Translations under genes and position numbers: made by a program
Shown here: positions 1 through 8,357 of the stretch, in pieces
How the letters are laid out: every line of letters begins with the position of its first letter
How positions within the stretch are numbered: the stretch's first letter is position 1
Origin: Desulfobaculum sp044987625
Lineage (GTDB): Bacteria > Desulfobacterota > Desulfovibrionia > Desulfovibrionales > Desulfovibrionaceae
NCBI RefSeq assembly: GCF_044987625.1
Contig: NZ_JBJDSB010000005.1
Location: 1-64,000 of the forward strand
Direction: 5' to 3'
Length of the DNA: 64,000 nucleotides
Notes under the pieces: generated by a model
Seen by the model: the letters and a program-made list of their open reading frames with translations, nothing else
The model's database searches: none
Told to the model about the DNA's origin: nothing

Positions 1-60
1 CGAGAGCCGAGAGCCGAGAGCCGAGAGCCGAGAGCCGAGAGCCGAGAGCCGAGAGCCGAG
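1..60. repeat. 7-bp tandem repeat array (CGAGAGC)n
   Basis: Eight uninterrupted perfect copies of CGAGAGC fill bases 1-56, and a partial copy (CGAG) follows. The array starts at the first base, so it may continue to the left of the window. It lies about 165 bases upstream of the TRAP small-permease start codon. A 7-base unit is not a multiple of three, so slippage would shift a reading frame if the array were translated. No frame across it could be tied to a gene. Confidence 0.95.
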
Positions 61-224
61 CAGACCCCAAACCCCAGCGTCAACAGCGTATTCGCGAAAA
101 AATGCGCGCGGGTTGCCTTTTTCCATGTGGCGCAGTACGGCAAAGGCCGCCGACCATCCCGACGCGGCGCGCCGCCCCAGCGGGCGCGTGCCAACGGTTC
201 ACCCCAAACGCCGGTGCCAGCATC

Positions 225-719
225 ATGCATGTTCTCCTCACCGCCATCCGCCGCCTGAGCGGCCTCGTCAATACCCTGACCGAAGGGGCGCTCATGCTCT
301 GCGCCGTGGGGATGGTGGCCGTCATCAGCCTGCAGGTCTTCTGCCGCTACGTGCTCAATGATTCCCTGTTCTGGTCGGAAGAGCTGGGGCGCATGCTCCT
401 TGTCTGGCTCACCTTTTTAGGGGCGTGCGTGGCCTATAAACGCGGCGCGCACATCGGCGTAGACATCCTGACGGAGCGCCTGAGCGGCCACCCTCGCCGC
501 GCGGCTCATATTCTGGCGCATCTGGTGGCGCTGGCGTTTTTCGCGGTGCTTATCACCTCCGGCATGCGCGTGCTGGACTTTATGCAATACCAGCAAACCG
601 CGGCCCTTGGCATAACCAAGCAAATCCCCTTTAGCGTGGTGCCCCTGAGCGGCGCGGTGCTGTTTCTGCACGGTCTGGCCTTTTTGCTGGATGACCTGTT
701 CGGCGGGGGCAAGGCATGA
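225..719 (+). CDS. dctQ: TRAP transporter small permease (DctQ family)
   Basis: This 164-residue protein is the small, four-helix membrane subunit of a tripartite ATP-independent periplasmic transporter for carboxylate- or sulfonate-type solutes. Four hydrophobic segments are visible. The family signature region, with FWSEELGRMLLVWLTFLGA and the following KRGAHIGVD, sits near residues 48-80. I chose the ATG at 225 (MHVLLTAIRR) because the upstream open frame is arginine/proline-rich and unlike a membrane protein. The stop overlaps the large permease start (ATGA), so the two are translationally coupled. The solute-binding subunit (DctP) is not in the window and may lie to the left, beyond the 7-bp repeats. 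The substrate cannot be read from these subunits. Confidence 0.88.
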   Translation: MHVLLTAIRRLSGLVNTLTEGALMLCAVGMVAVISLQVFCRYVLNDSLFWSEELGRMLLVWLTFLGACVAYKRGAHIGVDILTERLSGHPRRAAHILAHLVALAFFAVLITSGMRVLDFMQYQQTAALGITKQIPFSVVPLSGAVLFLHGLAFLLDDLFGGGKA

Positions 720-1999
720 CCTCCCTGCTGTTCGTCGCCCTTGTGGCGCTGTTTCTGCTCAACGTCCCCATCGCCATCGCCATCGGCGCGGCCTCCGTTG
801 CCGTGTTTGCCCTTCAGGGCGACACCGGCCTTATGGTGGCGGTTACCCGCATGTACGCGGGGGCGGACTCCTTTCCGCTTATGGCGGTTCCGCTGTTTAT
901 GATTGCGGGGCAAGTGATGGAGGCCGGCGGCATTTCCCGGCGGCTTATCGCGTTTGCCGAAGCCCTTGTGGGCTGGCTGCCGGGCGGGCTGGCCGCCGTG
1001 TCCATCGTCTCCGCCATGTTCTTTGGCGGCATCTCCGGTTCTGCCGCGGCAGATACCGCCGCCGTGGGCGGCATGCTCATCCCGGCCATGGCGCGCAGTG
1101 GCTACCCGCGCGGCTTTGCCGGAGCGGTGCAGGCGGCTGGCGGCTCCATCGGCGTCATCATCCCGCCCAGCATCCCGATGATTGTGTTCGGCTTCCTCAC
1201 CAGCGCCAGCATCGGCAAGCTGTTTGCGGCGGGCATTCTGCCCGGCCTGCTCATGGGGCTGTCCCTCATCACCGTGGCCGTGGTCCTGTCACGGCGCGGC
1301 GGCATTGAGGGCGGCGGACGGCTGCGCCCCTTCTCCCTGCGGCATATTCTACGCACGGGTCGCAGCGCCCTGCTCGCCCTTGGCGCGCCCGCCATCATCC
1401 TTGGCGGCATCCTCGGCGGCGTCTTTACCGCCACGGAGTCCGCCGCCGTGGCCGTGGTCTACGCCCTTTTCGTCGGCATGGCCGTCTACCGCGAATTGCG
1501 TCTTGCCGCCCTGCCGCGCCTGTTCATCCACGCGTCCATCACCGCCGGCGTGACCATGTTCATCATCACGCAGGCCACGGCGTTCTCGTGGCTGCTGACC
1601 ATTGAGCAGATCCCGCAGGACATCACCTCCGCCCTGCTGACACTGACGGACAACCCCATCGCCCTCCTGCTGCTGGTCAACATCATCCTGCTGGCGGCGG
1701 GCACCTTTGTGGAAACCACCGCCGCACTTATCCTGCTGGTGCCGGTCATCCTGCCCATGCTGCCGAACCTCGGCATCGACCTCATCCACCTTGGCGTCAT
1801 CGTGGTGGTGAACCTTGCCATCGGCATGCTGACGCCGCCCCTTGGCATCTGCCTTATCGTCTCCTGCGGCATAGCGGGGACACGCCTTGCGGACATCAGC
1901 CTGCGGGTGTTGCCCTTCCTGCTGGTGCTCATCGTTGACCTGCTGCTGGTGACCTTCTGGCCACCGCTGACGTCCTTCCTGCCCAGCCTCATGGGCTGA
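716..1999 (+). CDS. dctM: TRAP transporter large permease (DctM family)
   Basis: The 427-residue protein has the length and repeated hydrophobic helices of DctM, the sodium-coupled translocating subunit of TRAP transporters. Family hallmarks are visible: the glycine-rich GISGSAAADTAAVGG stretch near residues 103-117, GSIGVIIPPSIPMIVFG near 143-159, and GMLTPPLGICLIVSCGIAG near 365-383. These halves form the substrate and Na+ sites. The start codon overlaps the dctQ stop by four bases. A strong GC hairpin just after the stop ends the unit and also faces the converging neighbour. The substrate class is unknown. Confidence 0.93.
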   Translation: MTSLLFVALVALFLLNVPIAIAIGAASVAVFALQGDTGLMVAVTRMYAGADSFPLMAVPLFMIAGQVMEAGGISRRLIAFAEALVGWLPGGLAAVSIVSAMFFGGISGSAAADTAAVGGMLIPAMARSGYPRGFAGAVQAAGGSIGVIIPPSIPMIVFGFLTSASIGKLFAAGILPGLLMGLSLITVAVVLSRRGGIEGGGRLRPFSLRHILRTGRSALLALGAPAIILGGILGGVFTATESAAVAVVYALFVGMAVYRELRLAALPRLFIHASITAGVTMFIITQATAFSWLLTIEQIPQDITSALLTLTDNPIALLLLVNIILLAAGTFVETTAALILLVPVILPMLPNLGIDLIHLGVIVVVNLAIGMLTPPLGICLIVSCGIAGTRLADISLRVLPFLLVLIVDLLLVTFWPPLTSFLPSLMG

Positions 2000-2011
2000 C
2001 CAAACGAAAAA

Positions 2012-2042
2012 CGCCCCCGCCGGAATCCATCCAGCGGGGGCG
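2012..2042. terminator. Bidirectional terminator between convergent genes
   Basis: A nine-base-pair perfect stem (CGCCCCCGC with GCGGGGGCG) encloses a 13-base loop. It lies between the dctM stop and the stop of the converging membrane-protein gene. Short A/T runs flank it on both sides. Confidence 0.7.
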
Positions 2043-2063
2043 AAATGTTTTGGACGCGCGGCG

Positions 2064-3008
2064 CTAGGACCGCAGCAGCACCACGGTGTGCTCGTCAATG
2101 CCCTGCATCACCATCACGGCGCACACCACGCCAAGGACGGCGCACACGCCCCACACGCTCCAGCGCAGGGCCGGCGAACGCTCGGCCAGTGCCCGGTCCG
2201 CACCGCGAAAGGCGCTGACGATAACGTCGCAGGCAAGGGCAAAGGGCGGAAAGCCCAAAAAGCCCAACACCGGCATCTCAAAGATATGCAGCACGTCCAC
2301 GAAGGGGATGGCGTAGTACCACTTGGCCCCGGCCCAGTAGTTCCAGCACTCCCACATGCCGCCGCACAGAAAACCCGCCACCAGCACGAGAAGCAGCCGG
2401 CGCGGCTTGCCAAGAAGCAGGAGCCGCAAGTGCGAGCGCGCGCGGAAGCCGTAGAGCACAGGCTCCAGCAGAAAGACCGGAGCGCCCCAGATGAGCGGAA
2501 AGCAATACTTCGGCCACGCGAGCGGCAACACAAGGCAGGCCACGCCAAGGGCGAACATGGGCCAGCGCCACGGGGCAACGCGCAGCGGCGGCCACTTCAC
2601 ATCCTCCCACAGGCCAAGGAATTCCAAAAGCCGCCGCGTCACGGACAGCGCAGGGAGCACCGTGGCGTAGGCCAACACGTACCCGCCCCAGCGGATGGCC
2701 GTCTCGCGCGGCAGACCGATGTAGTACCAGTTGCCAAGGCGAAAGTTTGCGGCCTCGAAGGCGAGCCACACAATGACCGACAGCGGCAACAGCGCCCAAA
2801 AGCTGCGCGGGCGCTCATACAGCGTGGAATAGCCGCCCATGACCACAAGCAGGGACTCCGCCCCAAAGATGTACGGCCACCACGCAAACAAAAAATAATA
2901 GGTCAAAAACGGCTCTTGCCGGAAGCTCATCCCGGCGGAAGCACTCACAAAGGCGGCGGCGGAAGCGGCCAGAACCACCACGGCCGTTCGCATCGGCGTC
3001 TCGTTCAC
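2064..3008 (-). CDS. Multipass membrane protein with internal duplication
   Basis: The 314-residue, tryptophan-rich protein has about eight hydrophobic segments. I did not recognise its family with certainty. Two parts of the chain resemble each other: FEAANFRLGNWYYIGLP at about residues 84-100, and WECWNYWAGAKWYYAIP in the second half. Both have an acidic residue, an Asn, then WYY and a Pro, which points to an ancient tandem duplication. Duplicated W-x-Y helices occur in lycopene-cyclase-like domains, but that link is only a guess. A GTG start was chosen because GAGGAGA lies seven to eight bases upstream; longer frames start in sequence that does not look membrane-like. It follows the dehydrogenase gene by 22 bases and is probably cotranscribed with it. 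Confidence 0.75.
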   Translation of the reverse strand: MNETPMRTAVVVLAASAAAFVSASAGMSFRQEPFLTYYFLFAWWPYIFGAESLLVVMGGYSTLYERPRSFWALLPLSVIVWLAFEAANFRLGNWYYIGLPRETAIRWGGYVLAYATVLPALSVTRRLLEFLGLWEDVKWPPLRVAPWRWPMFALGVACLVLPLAWPKYCFPLIWGAPVFLLEPVLYGFRARSHLRLLLLGKPRRLLLVLVAGFLCGGMWECWNYWAGAKWYYAIPFVDVLHIFEMPVLGFLGFPPFALACDVIVSAFRGADRALAERSPALRWSVWGVCAVLGVVCAVMVMQGIDEHTVVLLRS

Positions 3009-3030
3009 GCTGTTTCTCCTCGTGGATTCA

Positions 3031-3918
3031 TCATTTGCGCCCGTCACCGGACAGGGCTTCCAGCACCTTGATGACGGCGGCGAAGTCCATGTCGCCAAGG
3101 CCCGTTGCCGCGCCCGCCGCGTACTGCTGCGCCGCCGCATGCGCGGCCGGGGTGCTTGCGCCGGTGGCATGGGCCGTATCCAGCACAAACTTCATATCCT
3201 TATTCATATGCCGCAGGGGGAACTGCGCAGGGTAGGCGCCGTCCTGAAACATCTGCTCCTTCAGGGCGTACAGCCCGCAGGCCAGCGGCCCCGACGTGAC
3301 GGCGTCCAACAGCACGGCATCATCCACGCCGCCCTGGCGGCCAAAGTTCAAAGCCTCGCCAAGGCCCTGCATCATAACCCCAAGCAGCAGATTCACGGCC
3401 ATTTTGGTCATGCTGCCCTGCCCCACGCCGCCGCAGTGAATCACCTTGCGCGCCATGGTCAACAACACCGGACGCAAGGCGTCCACGGCCTCCTGCGGCC
3501 CACCGGCAAGGACAAGCAGGCTCCCCTCTTCCGCCGGACGGCGCGAGCCGGAAACCGGGGCGTCCACGTAGGTGACCCCAAGGGGCCGCAGCGTCGCGGC
3601 AATCTCGCGGGTAAATTCCGGCGACAGCGTACTCATGTTGACCACGGTCTTGGACGCATCAAGGCCCATGGCGCAGCCTTCCTCGCCGGACAACAGAGCG
3701 TAGACGGCCTCCGGCCCGGTGACCATCATCACGACGATGTCGCATTTTTCCGCCAGTTGGCGCGGCGTTTCGGCCACCATCGCGCCCAGCTCGCGCAGCA
3801 TGGCGCATTTCTCGCGCGAGCGGTTGTACACCACCAGCGGGTACCCTGCCCGCAAAATATTCTCGGCCATGGGCCTGCCCATCAGGCCAAGCCCCATGAA
3901 TCCTACGCGCGGCTTCAT
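3031..3918 (-). CDS. Beta-hydroxyacid dehydrogenase (3-hydroxyisobutyrate / tartronate semialdehyde reductase family)
   Basis: This 295-residue cytoplasmic enzyme belongs to the NAD(P)-dependent beta-hydroxyacid dehydrogenases. The N-terminal Rossmann motif GFMGLGLMGRPMAENIL is intact. The substrate-binding signature DAPVSGSRRPAEEGSLLVLAGG is seen as DAPVSG...EGSL near residues 118-135, and the catalytic lysine lies in GSMTKMAVNLLLG (about residue 168). The ATG at 3918 is preceded by AGGAGA at good spacing, whereas the longer open frame has no ribosome site. Which hydroxyacid it uses (3-hydroxyisobutyrate, tartronate semialdehyde, gamma-hydroxybutyrate or succinic semialdehyde) cannot be decided here. 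The partner downstream is a membrane protein of unknown role. Confidence 0.88.
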   Translation of the reverse strand: MKPRVGFMGLGLMGRPMAENILRAGYPLVVYNRSREKCAMLRELGAMVAETPRQLAEKCDIVVMMVTGPEAVYALLSGEEGCAMGLDASKTVVNMSTLSPEFTREIAATLRPLGVTYVDAPVSGSRRPAEEGSLLVLAGGPQEAVDALRPVLLTMARKVIHCGGVGQGSMTKMAVNLLLGVMMQGLGEALNFGRQGGVDDAVLLDAVTSGPLACGLYALKEQMFQDGAYPAQFPLRHMNKDMKFVLDTAHATGASTPAAHAAAQQYAAGAATGLGDMDFAAVIKVLEALSGDGRK

Positions 3919-4063
3919 GCTTCTTCTCCTTTTCGCCACCTGCCACGCCCCCAGCACATTTGTACATTCCGGGGAGATTACGCGCAGAGAGGCGTTGCAT
4001 TTCCTTTCAGTTCTCGTCACACTGCATTCAGGATCACGGCAACTGTTTGCTCAGGAGCAACCC

Positions 4064-5485
4064 ATGCCAGAGTATCCCATGCAGGAACACGCTCTCGTCG
4101 TGGACGACAATCCCATCATGTGCGAAACCCTCGCCCGCTCGCTGACGGACGTTGGGTTTAACGCCGCCTCACGCCACTCCGCCCAGAGCGCGCTGGACGC
4201 GGCCCAGCATTCGCCCGTGGCCCTCGCCTTTGTGGACGTTCGCCTCGACGGGGCGGACGGCATGGCCCTTGCGCGGGAGCTGCGCGCCATCAACCCCGCC
4301 ACGGAGGTGGTGTTCATCAGCGGCGTCGGCACCTCGTCCGACCTGATTCAGGCCATGCAAATCGGCGCGTTTGACTACCTCATCAAGCCCTTTTCGCCCG
4401 ATGACCTGCGCCTGACGCTGGAGCGCTACACCGAGCGCCGCGCCCTCAAGCGCCGCATGGAGCGCGCCGAGCAGCGTCACACCACACTGTTGCATAACAT
4501 CCCCCTGCTTATCTACCGCCTTCGGGAGGACTTCTCGCTGGCCTTCATCAACAAGGCCTGCTCCGTAGTGCTGGGCTATGACCCCGACGAAGCGACACGC
4601 CATGACAACTGGTTCCTCAGCCGCATCCGCATGGGCGACCGCGCCCGCGTGCGCGACGTGCTGACGCGCGCCTTTGCCAGCGCCACCCCCCTGACGGTGG
4701 AATGCCGTATGGCGCACAAATCCGGCTACAACGTGCACGGCTACATCAAGACCATGCCCGGCCCCGCCGCCGCAGGTGCAGGCGAACCGCGCCTTTTGGA
4801 CGGCATCTTTGTGGACATATCGGAGCGCGTGCACATGGAGCGCACCGTGCTGCAGGACGAAAAGCTCAAGACCATCGGCGCCATCTCGGACGAAATGGCG
4901 CACGAACTGCGCAACCCGCTTATGGCCATCGGCGGCTTTGCCCGTAGGCTGCACGCCAAGGTGCCCGACATGCCGGAAACGGAAATCATCCTGCGCGAAT
5001 CCCGGCGGCTGGAAAACCTGTTGGACCGCATCCGGGGGTATCTGGACCCTGTGGATATCACTGCCGAGCCTTTGCACATCCCACCCATCGTGTCCAGTTG
5101 CCTGGAGCACCACCTGCCTGTGCTGGAACAAACCGGCATCACGGCTGATATTGAGCTGGCGGACATGCTGCCCCGAGCCCTTGGCGACCCGGAGGCCATC
5201 TGCACCATCCTTGGCATTTTGCTGGGGGACGCCAGCAAGGCCCTCGCCAAGCAGGGCAAGCTGTCCCTGCGCACGCTCTCCACGCCAAAGTCCGTGGATA
5301 TCCGCATCAGCTACGCCCTTGCCGACATCCGCGACATTGACCCGGAGCGCCTGTACCTGCCCTTTGAGGAAGGCGGCTTCGGCCTGCCACTGTGCTACAA
5401 GCTCATCAAAAACATGGACGGCCTCATGCGCGTACGGCGCGAAAATGGCAACGCCGTGTTCACCATTTCCTTACGCCGCACCTAG
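4064..5485 (+). CDS. Receiver-PAS-histidine kinase protein with degenerate ATPase domain
   Basis: The 473-residue soluble protein starts with a complete receiver domain: acidic pair D14-D15, phospho-acceptor D58 and K108. A PAS-like segment follows (about 135-250), then a HisKA dimerisation helix with an intact H-box, SDEMAHELRNPLMAIGG, His280. The C-terminal ATPase part is worn down. The N-box Asn is replaced (ILLGDASKA, D389), no DxGxG box is visible between 400 and 440, and only a G2-like GFGLPLC remains near 438. It may therefore act as a phospho-acceptor or scaffold rather than an autokinase. The ATG at 4064 is fixed by AGGAG upstream. It is divergent from the dehydrogenase gene and followed by a terminator. 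Confidence 0.85.
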   Translation: MPEYPMQEHALVVDDNPIMCETLARSLTDVGFNAASRHSAQSALDAAQHSPVALAFVDVRLDGADGMALARELRAINPATEVVFISGVGTSSDLIQAMQIGAFDYLIKPFSPDDLRLTLERYTERRALKRRMERAEQRHTTLLHNIPLLIYRLREDFSLAFINKACSVVLGYDPDEATRHDNWFLSRIRMGDRARVRDVLTRAFASATPLTVECRMAHKSGYNVHGYIKTMPGPAAAGAGEPRLLDGIFVDISERVHMERTVLQDEKLKTIGAISDEMAHELRNPLMAIGGFARRLHAKVPDMPETEIILRESRRLENLLDRIRGYLDPVDITAEPLHIPPIVSSCLEHHLPVLEQTGITADIELADMLPRALGDPEAICTILGILLGDASKALAKQGKLSLRTLSTPKSVDIRISYALADIRDIDPERLYLPFEEGGFGLPLCYKLIKNMDGLMRVRRENGNAVFTISLRRT

Positions 5486-5512
5486 CGCCCTTGGCCAAGG
5501 GCGCCGAAGCAA

Positions 5513-5547
5513 GCCCGCGCCTTCCCCTTGGCGCGGGCCGCTTTTTT
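5513..5547 (+). terminator. Rho-independent terminator after the kinase gene
   Basis: A nine-pair perfect stem (GCCCGCGCC with GGCGCGGGC) with an eight-base loop is followed by CGC and six T residues. A second short palindrome (GCGCCC...GGGCGC) lies directly upstream, at the stop codon. Confidence 0.9.
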
Positions 5548-5595
5548 GCGTACTGTCTACAATGACGCCCTTTCCCCTCAGCCATGGAGCCTTGC

Positions 5596-6336
5596 ATGTC
5601 GCAATACCCACAAATCCTTGGTGTTTTCTCCCGCACGCAAGCCGCAGGCGTTGGCCACGGCGCAACACAGGGTGAATATTCGCAGACCACCTACTGGTAT
5701 GTCCGGCGGCTGGACGATGACGAATACGAAGTGCAGCCCCTGAACGACCACCACGTTCCGTCGGGCCTGCGAAACTCCATCACCAAGGGCGACTTCATCT
5801 CCGCCTATGCCCCGGAACCCCGATTTTACGAGCAAAACACCGTCCCAGCCATCAAATCCCTCCAGCAAAAAATCCGCAAAGGCGAAGAAGCCTACGCCGA
5901 TGGCAATCTGGACGAGGCCGAAAAGGCTTTCCTCAAGGCGCTGATGATTGATGAACTGAATGTGGAGGCCAACATGGGCGTTGGCTCCGTGTACGCAGAC
6001 AAGGGCGAATTCCACAAGGTCAAGAAGGTGCTGAACATTCTGCTGAATCAGGACGCAACCTTCGTGGCCGAACAGCGTGTGCGCTTCAACCGCCTGGGCA
6101 TGAGCCTGCGCAAACAGGGCATGAACGCCGAAGCCCTGCGCTACTATGAAAAGGCGCTGGAGTACCACGACAAGGACGAGAATTTGCACTTCAACACCGC
6201 GCGCGTCTACTACGACCTTGGCCGCAAGGACGAATGCATACGCCATATCAACGCCGCACTCGCCATCAACCCCAATATGGAACCCGCCCGAAAATTCCTG
6301 CGCTACGTCGAGAAAAAAGGCGTTCCAAACAAGTAG
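5596..6336 (+). CDS. Tetratricopeptide repeat protein
   Basis: This 246-residue soluble protein has a basic/polar N-terminal section of about 85 residues, followed by three to four TPR units (about 90-225). Repeats are visible as GEEAYADGNLDEAEKAFLKA, GMNAEALRYYEKALEYHDKD and GRKDECIRHINAALAINPN. TPR arrays bind partner proteins; the partner is not evident. I chose the ATG at 5596 because GGAG sits six bases before it. An in-frame ATG four codons earlier overlaps that ribosome site. A terminator lies on each side, so the gene is monocistronic. Confidence 0.85.
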   Translation: MSQYPQILGVFSRTQAAGVGHGATQGEYSQTTYWYVRRLDDDEYEVQPLNDHHVPSGLRNSITKGDFISAYAPEPRFYEQNTVPAIKSLQQKIRKGEEAYADGNLDEAEKAFLKALMIDELNVEANMGVGSVYADKGEFHKVKKVLNILLNQDATFVAEQRVRFNRLGMSLRKQGMNAEALRYYEKALEYHDKDENLHFNTARVYYDLGRKDECIRHINAALAINPNMEPARKFLRYVEKKGVPNK

Positions 6337-6392
6337 TACACATCATTTCCTTTTTTGCTTTCAACATGGCATGCATGATGCTATTGTCTAAC

Positions 6393-6421
6393 AAAAGCTG
6401 TTAACAACGTGGCAGCTTTTT
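6393..6421 (+). terminator. Terminator after the TPR gene
   Basis: AAAAGCTG pairs with CAGCTTTT across a 12-base loop, and one more T follows. The hairpin lies 57 bases past the TPR stop codon. Another GC-rich hairpin (6434-6463) follows. Confidence 0.6.
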
Positions 6422-6568
6422 CCTCCTTGATGCAGGCGGCTGGGCCCCCCAACCCGGCCGCCTCTTCTTTATCCATCTGAAATCGAAACAGCTTTGCCGC
6501 CGCCTCCTGCGCCTGCGCCTTTTCGGCGCAGAAGGCACCATCCGTATCCCATGCGGCAACTCCTGCCC

Positions 6569-6597
6569 AAAAGAAAAGACGGACCGCTTGGCCCGTC
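6569..6597 (-). terminator. Terminator after the exported coiled-coil protein gene
   Basis: Read on the minus strand, GACGG...CCGTC forms a stem reinforced by inner CC/GG pairs. TTTTCTTTT follows. It lies 30 bases beyond the stop at 6628 and closes the two-gene minus-strand unit. Confidence 0.8.
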
Positions 6598-6627
6598 TGC
6601 GTGCTGCGCTCTCCGTCCCGCCGCGTG

Positions 6628-7518
6628 CTACTGCATAAACACCCCGCCCGTTCCGACAAAGCCGGAGCAGTGGCAGTCTCCGCCGTGGCGCTGGCTGTAG
6701 CTGAGGCTTTCGCGGCGGCACACCACCAGTCCATCGCGAAACACCACCCACACCCGGCCGTAGTTCCAGCACTCAAAGGTGGCGGAATCGCCGTTGCGGC
6801 GAATGGTGCGCGGCTCGCCAAGCAGGGAGCGCACTTCACTGCGGGTCATGTCCGCCTCAACAAAACGCTCTGCGTAGTCCGCCTGCGTTTTGCGGTTTTG
6901 CATAATGGCATCATAGCGCGCCTGCGTTTCCTCAAGGGTGCCGAGGATGGCGTCGCGCTCCTGCCGCAGGGGGGCGGCCTGCTCCGGCGGGGCCGTGCGC
7001 AGACGCTCCTGCACGGCAAGGGCCTTGTCCTCAAGGCGGCGCGTGGTGTCGTAGCGCTCGCGCATACGGACAAGATCGTCGCGCTGGCGCGCCGCGGTTT
7101 GCAGGCGCTCGCGCATGGCGTCGCCATCCACCCGCGCGCGCACCTTCATGCGCACCGCAAAGCTCTTGTCCTTCATAAAGAACGTTTCCTCGTCCACCTC
7201 CACCTGCATGGTCGCGGCAGTAAAGGAGCGCACCTCGTCGCGTGTCAGCCGAAAGTCGCTCATCTCCGTCAGCACCTCCACATAGGTGCCAACCTGCTCC
7301 ACCAGTTTGCGCTTGGCCTGCATAAAGCAAATGCGGCGGGCCTCGGTGCGGGTGTCGTTATCCCCCATCACGTACACGTGCTCCGCCGTCAGGGTCTTCA
7401 CCTCCGCGCGCACGGTATTCGGGGCGCACAGCGCGGTTCCCCCCGCCAGCACCAACACCAGCGCCATCACCCGGCCCAGGCACGCGCCAAGCCCTGTGCG
7501 GCCTTCCGCATGCCTCAC
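6628..7518 (-). CDS. Exported protein with coiled-coil centre, family not recognised
   Basis: This 296-residue protein begins with a signal peptide: a hydrophobic run VMALVLVLAGGTALC and a likely cleavage after VRA near residue 38. The section at 40-130 resembles an LPP20/FlgT-type fold in tone (ARRICFMQAKRKLVEQVGTY), but this is not a firm assignment. Residues 135-215 are charged and heptad-like. The end has a small SmpA/BamE-like stretch, DMTRSEVRSLLGEPRTIRR, which in that family binds outer-membrane components. The GTG start overlaps the upstream stop as GTGA, so translation is coupled to the metallo-beta-lactamase gene. A periplasmic envelope role is inferred; the substrate or partner is unknown. 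Confidence 0.75.
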   Translation of the reverse strand: MRHAEGRTGLGACLGRVMALVLVLAGGTALCAPNTVRAEVKTLTAEHVYVMGDNDTRTEARRICFMQAKRKLVEQVGTYVEVLTEMSDFRLTRDEVRSFTAATMQVEVDEETFFMKDKSFAVRMKVRARVDGDAMRERLQTAARQRDDLVRMRERYDTTRRLEDKALAVQERLRTAPPEQAAPLRQERDAILGTLEETQARYDAIMQNRKTQADYAERFVEADMTRSEVRSLLGEPRTIRRNGDSATFECWNYGRVWVVFRDGLVVCRRESLSYSQRHGGDCHCSGFVGTGGVFMQ

Positions 7519-8357
7519 AGTTCAAACTCCTGATTCTGCGCCACGGCAAAGCAGTCCATCTCCACGCCTCGTTTTTCCAGAATGCGGTTGCAGTGCTCCA
7601 CCATCTCATCTACCTGCTCGTCCGTGCGCTCCTGGTTGATGTGGAACATGCCATAGCGCTTCACCCCCGCATCTATGGCCAGATTCAGGGCGTCGGTATA
7701 CAGCGTGTGCCCCCAGCCGCGGGTGAGTTCATTATACTGCTTGGGCAGATATTCGGCGTCGTGGATGAGCAGGTCCGCCCCTTCGCTGAAGGCGGCGTAT
7801 TCCTCGGGCGTCAGGCCGCCATCGTGGGCAAAGTCCAGCTCGTTGTCGGTAAGGAAGACAAAGCTCTTGCCGTTTTCCTCAAACTTGTAGCCCAGCCCCT
7901 TGTTGGGGTGGTTGAGGGGAATGGATGTGATGCGCATCTCGCCGATGGTGAGGTCCACCCCGCAGGCGATTTCGTGCGTGATGTTGGACAGCAGCGCTTT
8001 GTAGGGCACGGGAAAATACGGCGCTGTCATCACGCCTTCCAGCAGGGTTTCCAGCGCGCCCATGCCAAAGGGGCAACCGCGGATGTTCAGTGTTGTTTTG
8101 GGCAGGAAGATTGGCTTGAAAAACGGCAGACCAAGAACATGGTCCCAGTGCAGATGCGTAAAGAGCATGGTGTAGTCAAAGCGCCCTTCCGCAAGAAGTG
8201 TGTTGCCAAGGCGACGGATGCCGGAACCGGCGTCTATGATGACAATGTCGTCCCGCGCGTTTCGGACCTCCATACACGTGGTATCGCCGCCATAGCGGTT
8301 GTATTCCGGCCCGGATACGGGGATGGACCCTCTTGAGCCCCAGCAACGGATATACAT
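7515..8357 (-). CDS. MBL-fold metallo-hydrolase
   Basis: This 280-residue cytoplasmic protein has the metallo-beta-lactamase metal motif THLHWDHVLGLPFF near residue 73. Further metal-site candidates are the Asp in TDNELDF, His in IHDAEYL and the late HINQE. The N-terminus CWGSRGSIPVSGPEYNRYGG is typical of the branch often annotated as phosphodiesterase- or RNase Z-like hydrolases. The ATG at 8357 was preferred because the upstream extension contains no plausible domain. GAGGTG lies nine bases before it. It is the first gene of a pair, with the exported protein coupled behind it. The substrate is unknown. Confidence 0.85.
   Translation of the reverse strand: MYIRCWGSRGSIPVSGPEYNRYGGDTTCMEVRNARDDIVIIDAGSGIRRLGNTLLAEGRFDYTMLFTHLHWDHVLGLPFFKPIFLPKTTLNIRGCPFGMGALETLLEGVMTAPYFPVPYKALLSNITHEIACGVDLTIGEMRITSIPLNHPNKGLGYKFEENGKSFVFLTDNELDFAHDGGLTPEEYAAFSEGADLLIHDAEYLPKQYNELTRGWGHTLYTDALNLAIDAGVKRYGMFHINQERTDEQVDEMVEHCNRILEKRGVEMDCFAVAQNQEFEL

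Noticed and set aside
2088..3071. Plus-strand open frame opposite the duplicated membrane protein
   Set aside because: Composition is His/Gln/Arg-rich without motifs, and the minus-strand gene has a ribosome site and helices.
6367..6382. Sigma-54-like GG-N10-GC site on the plus strand
   Set aside because: It lies just before a terminator with no plus-strand gene after it.
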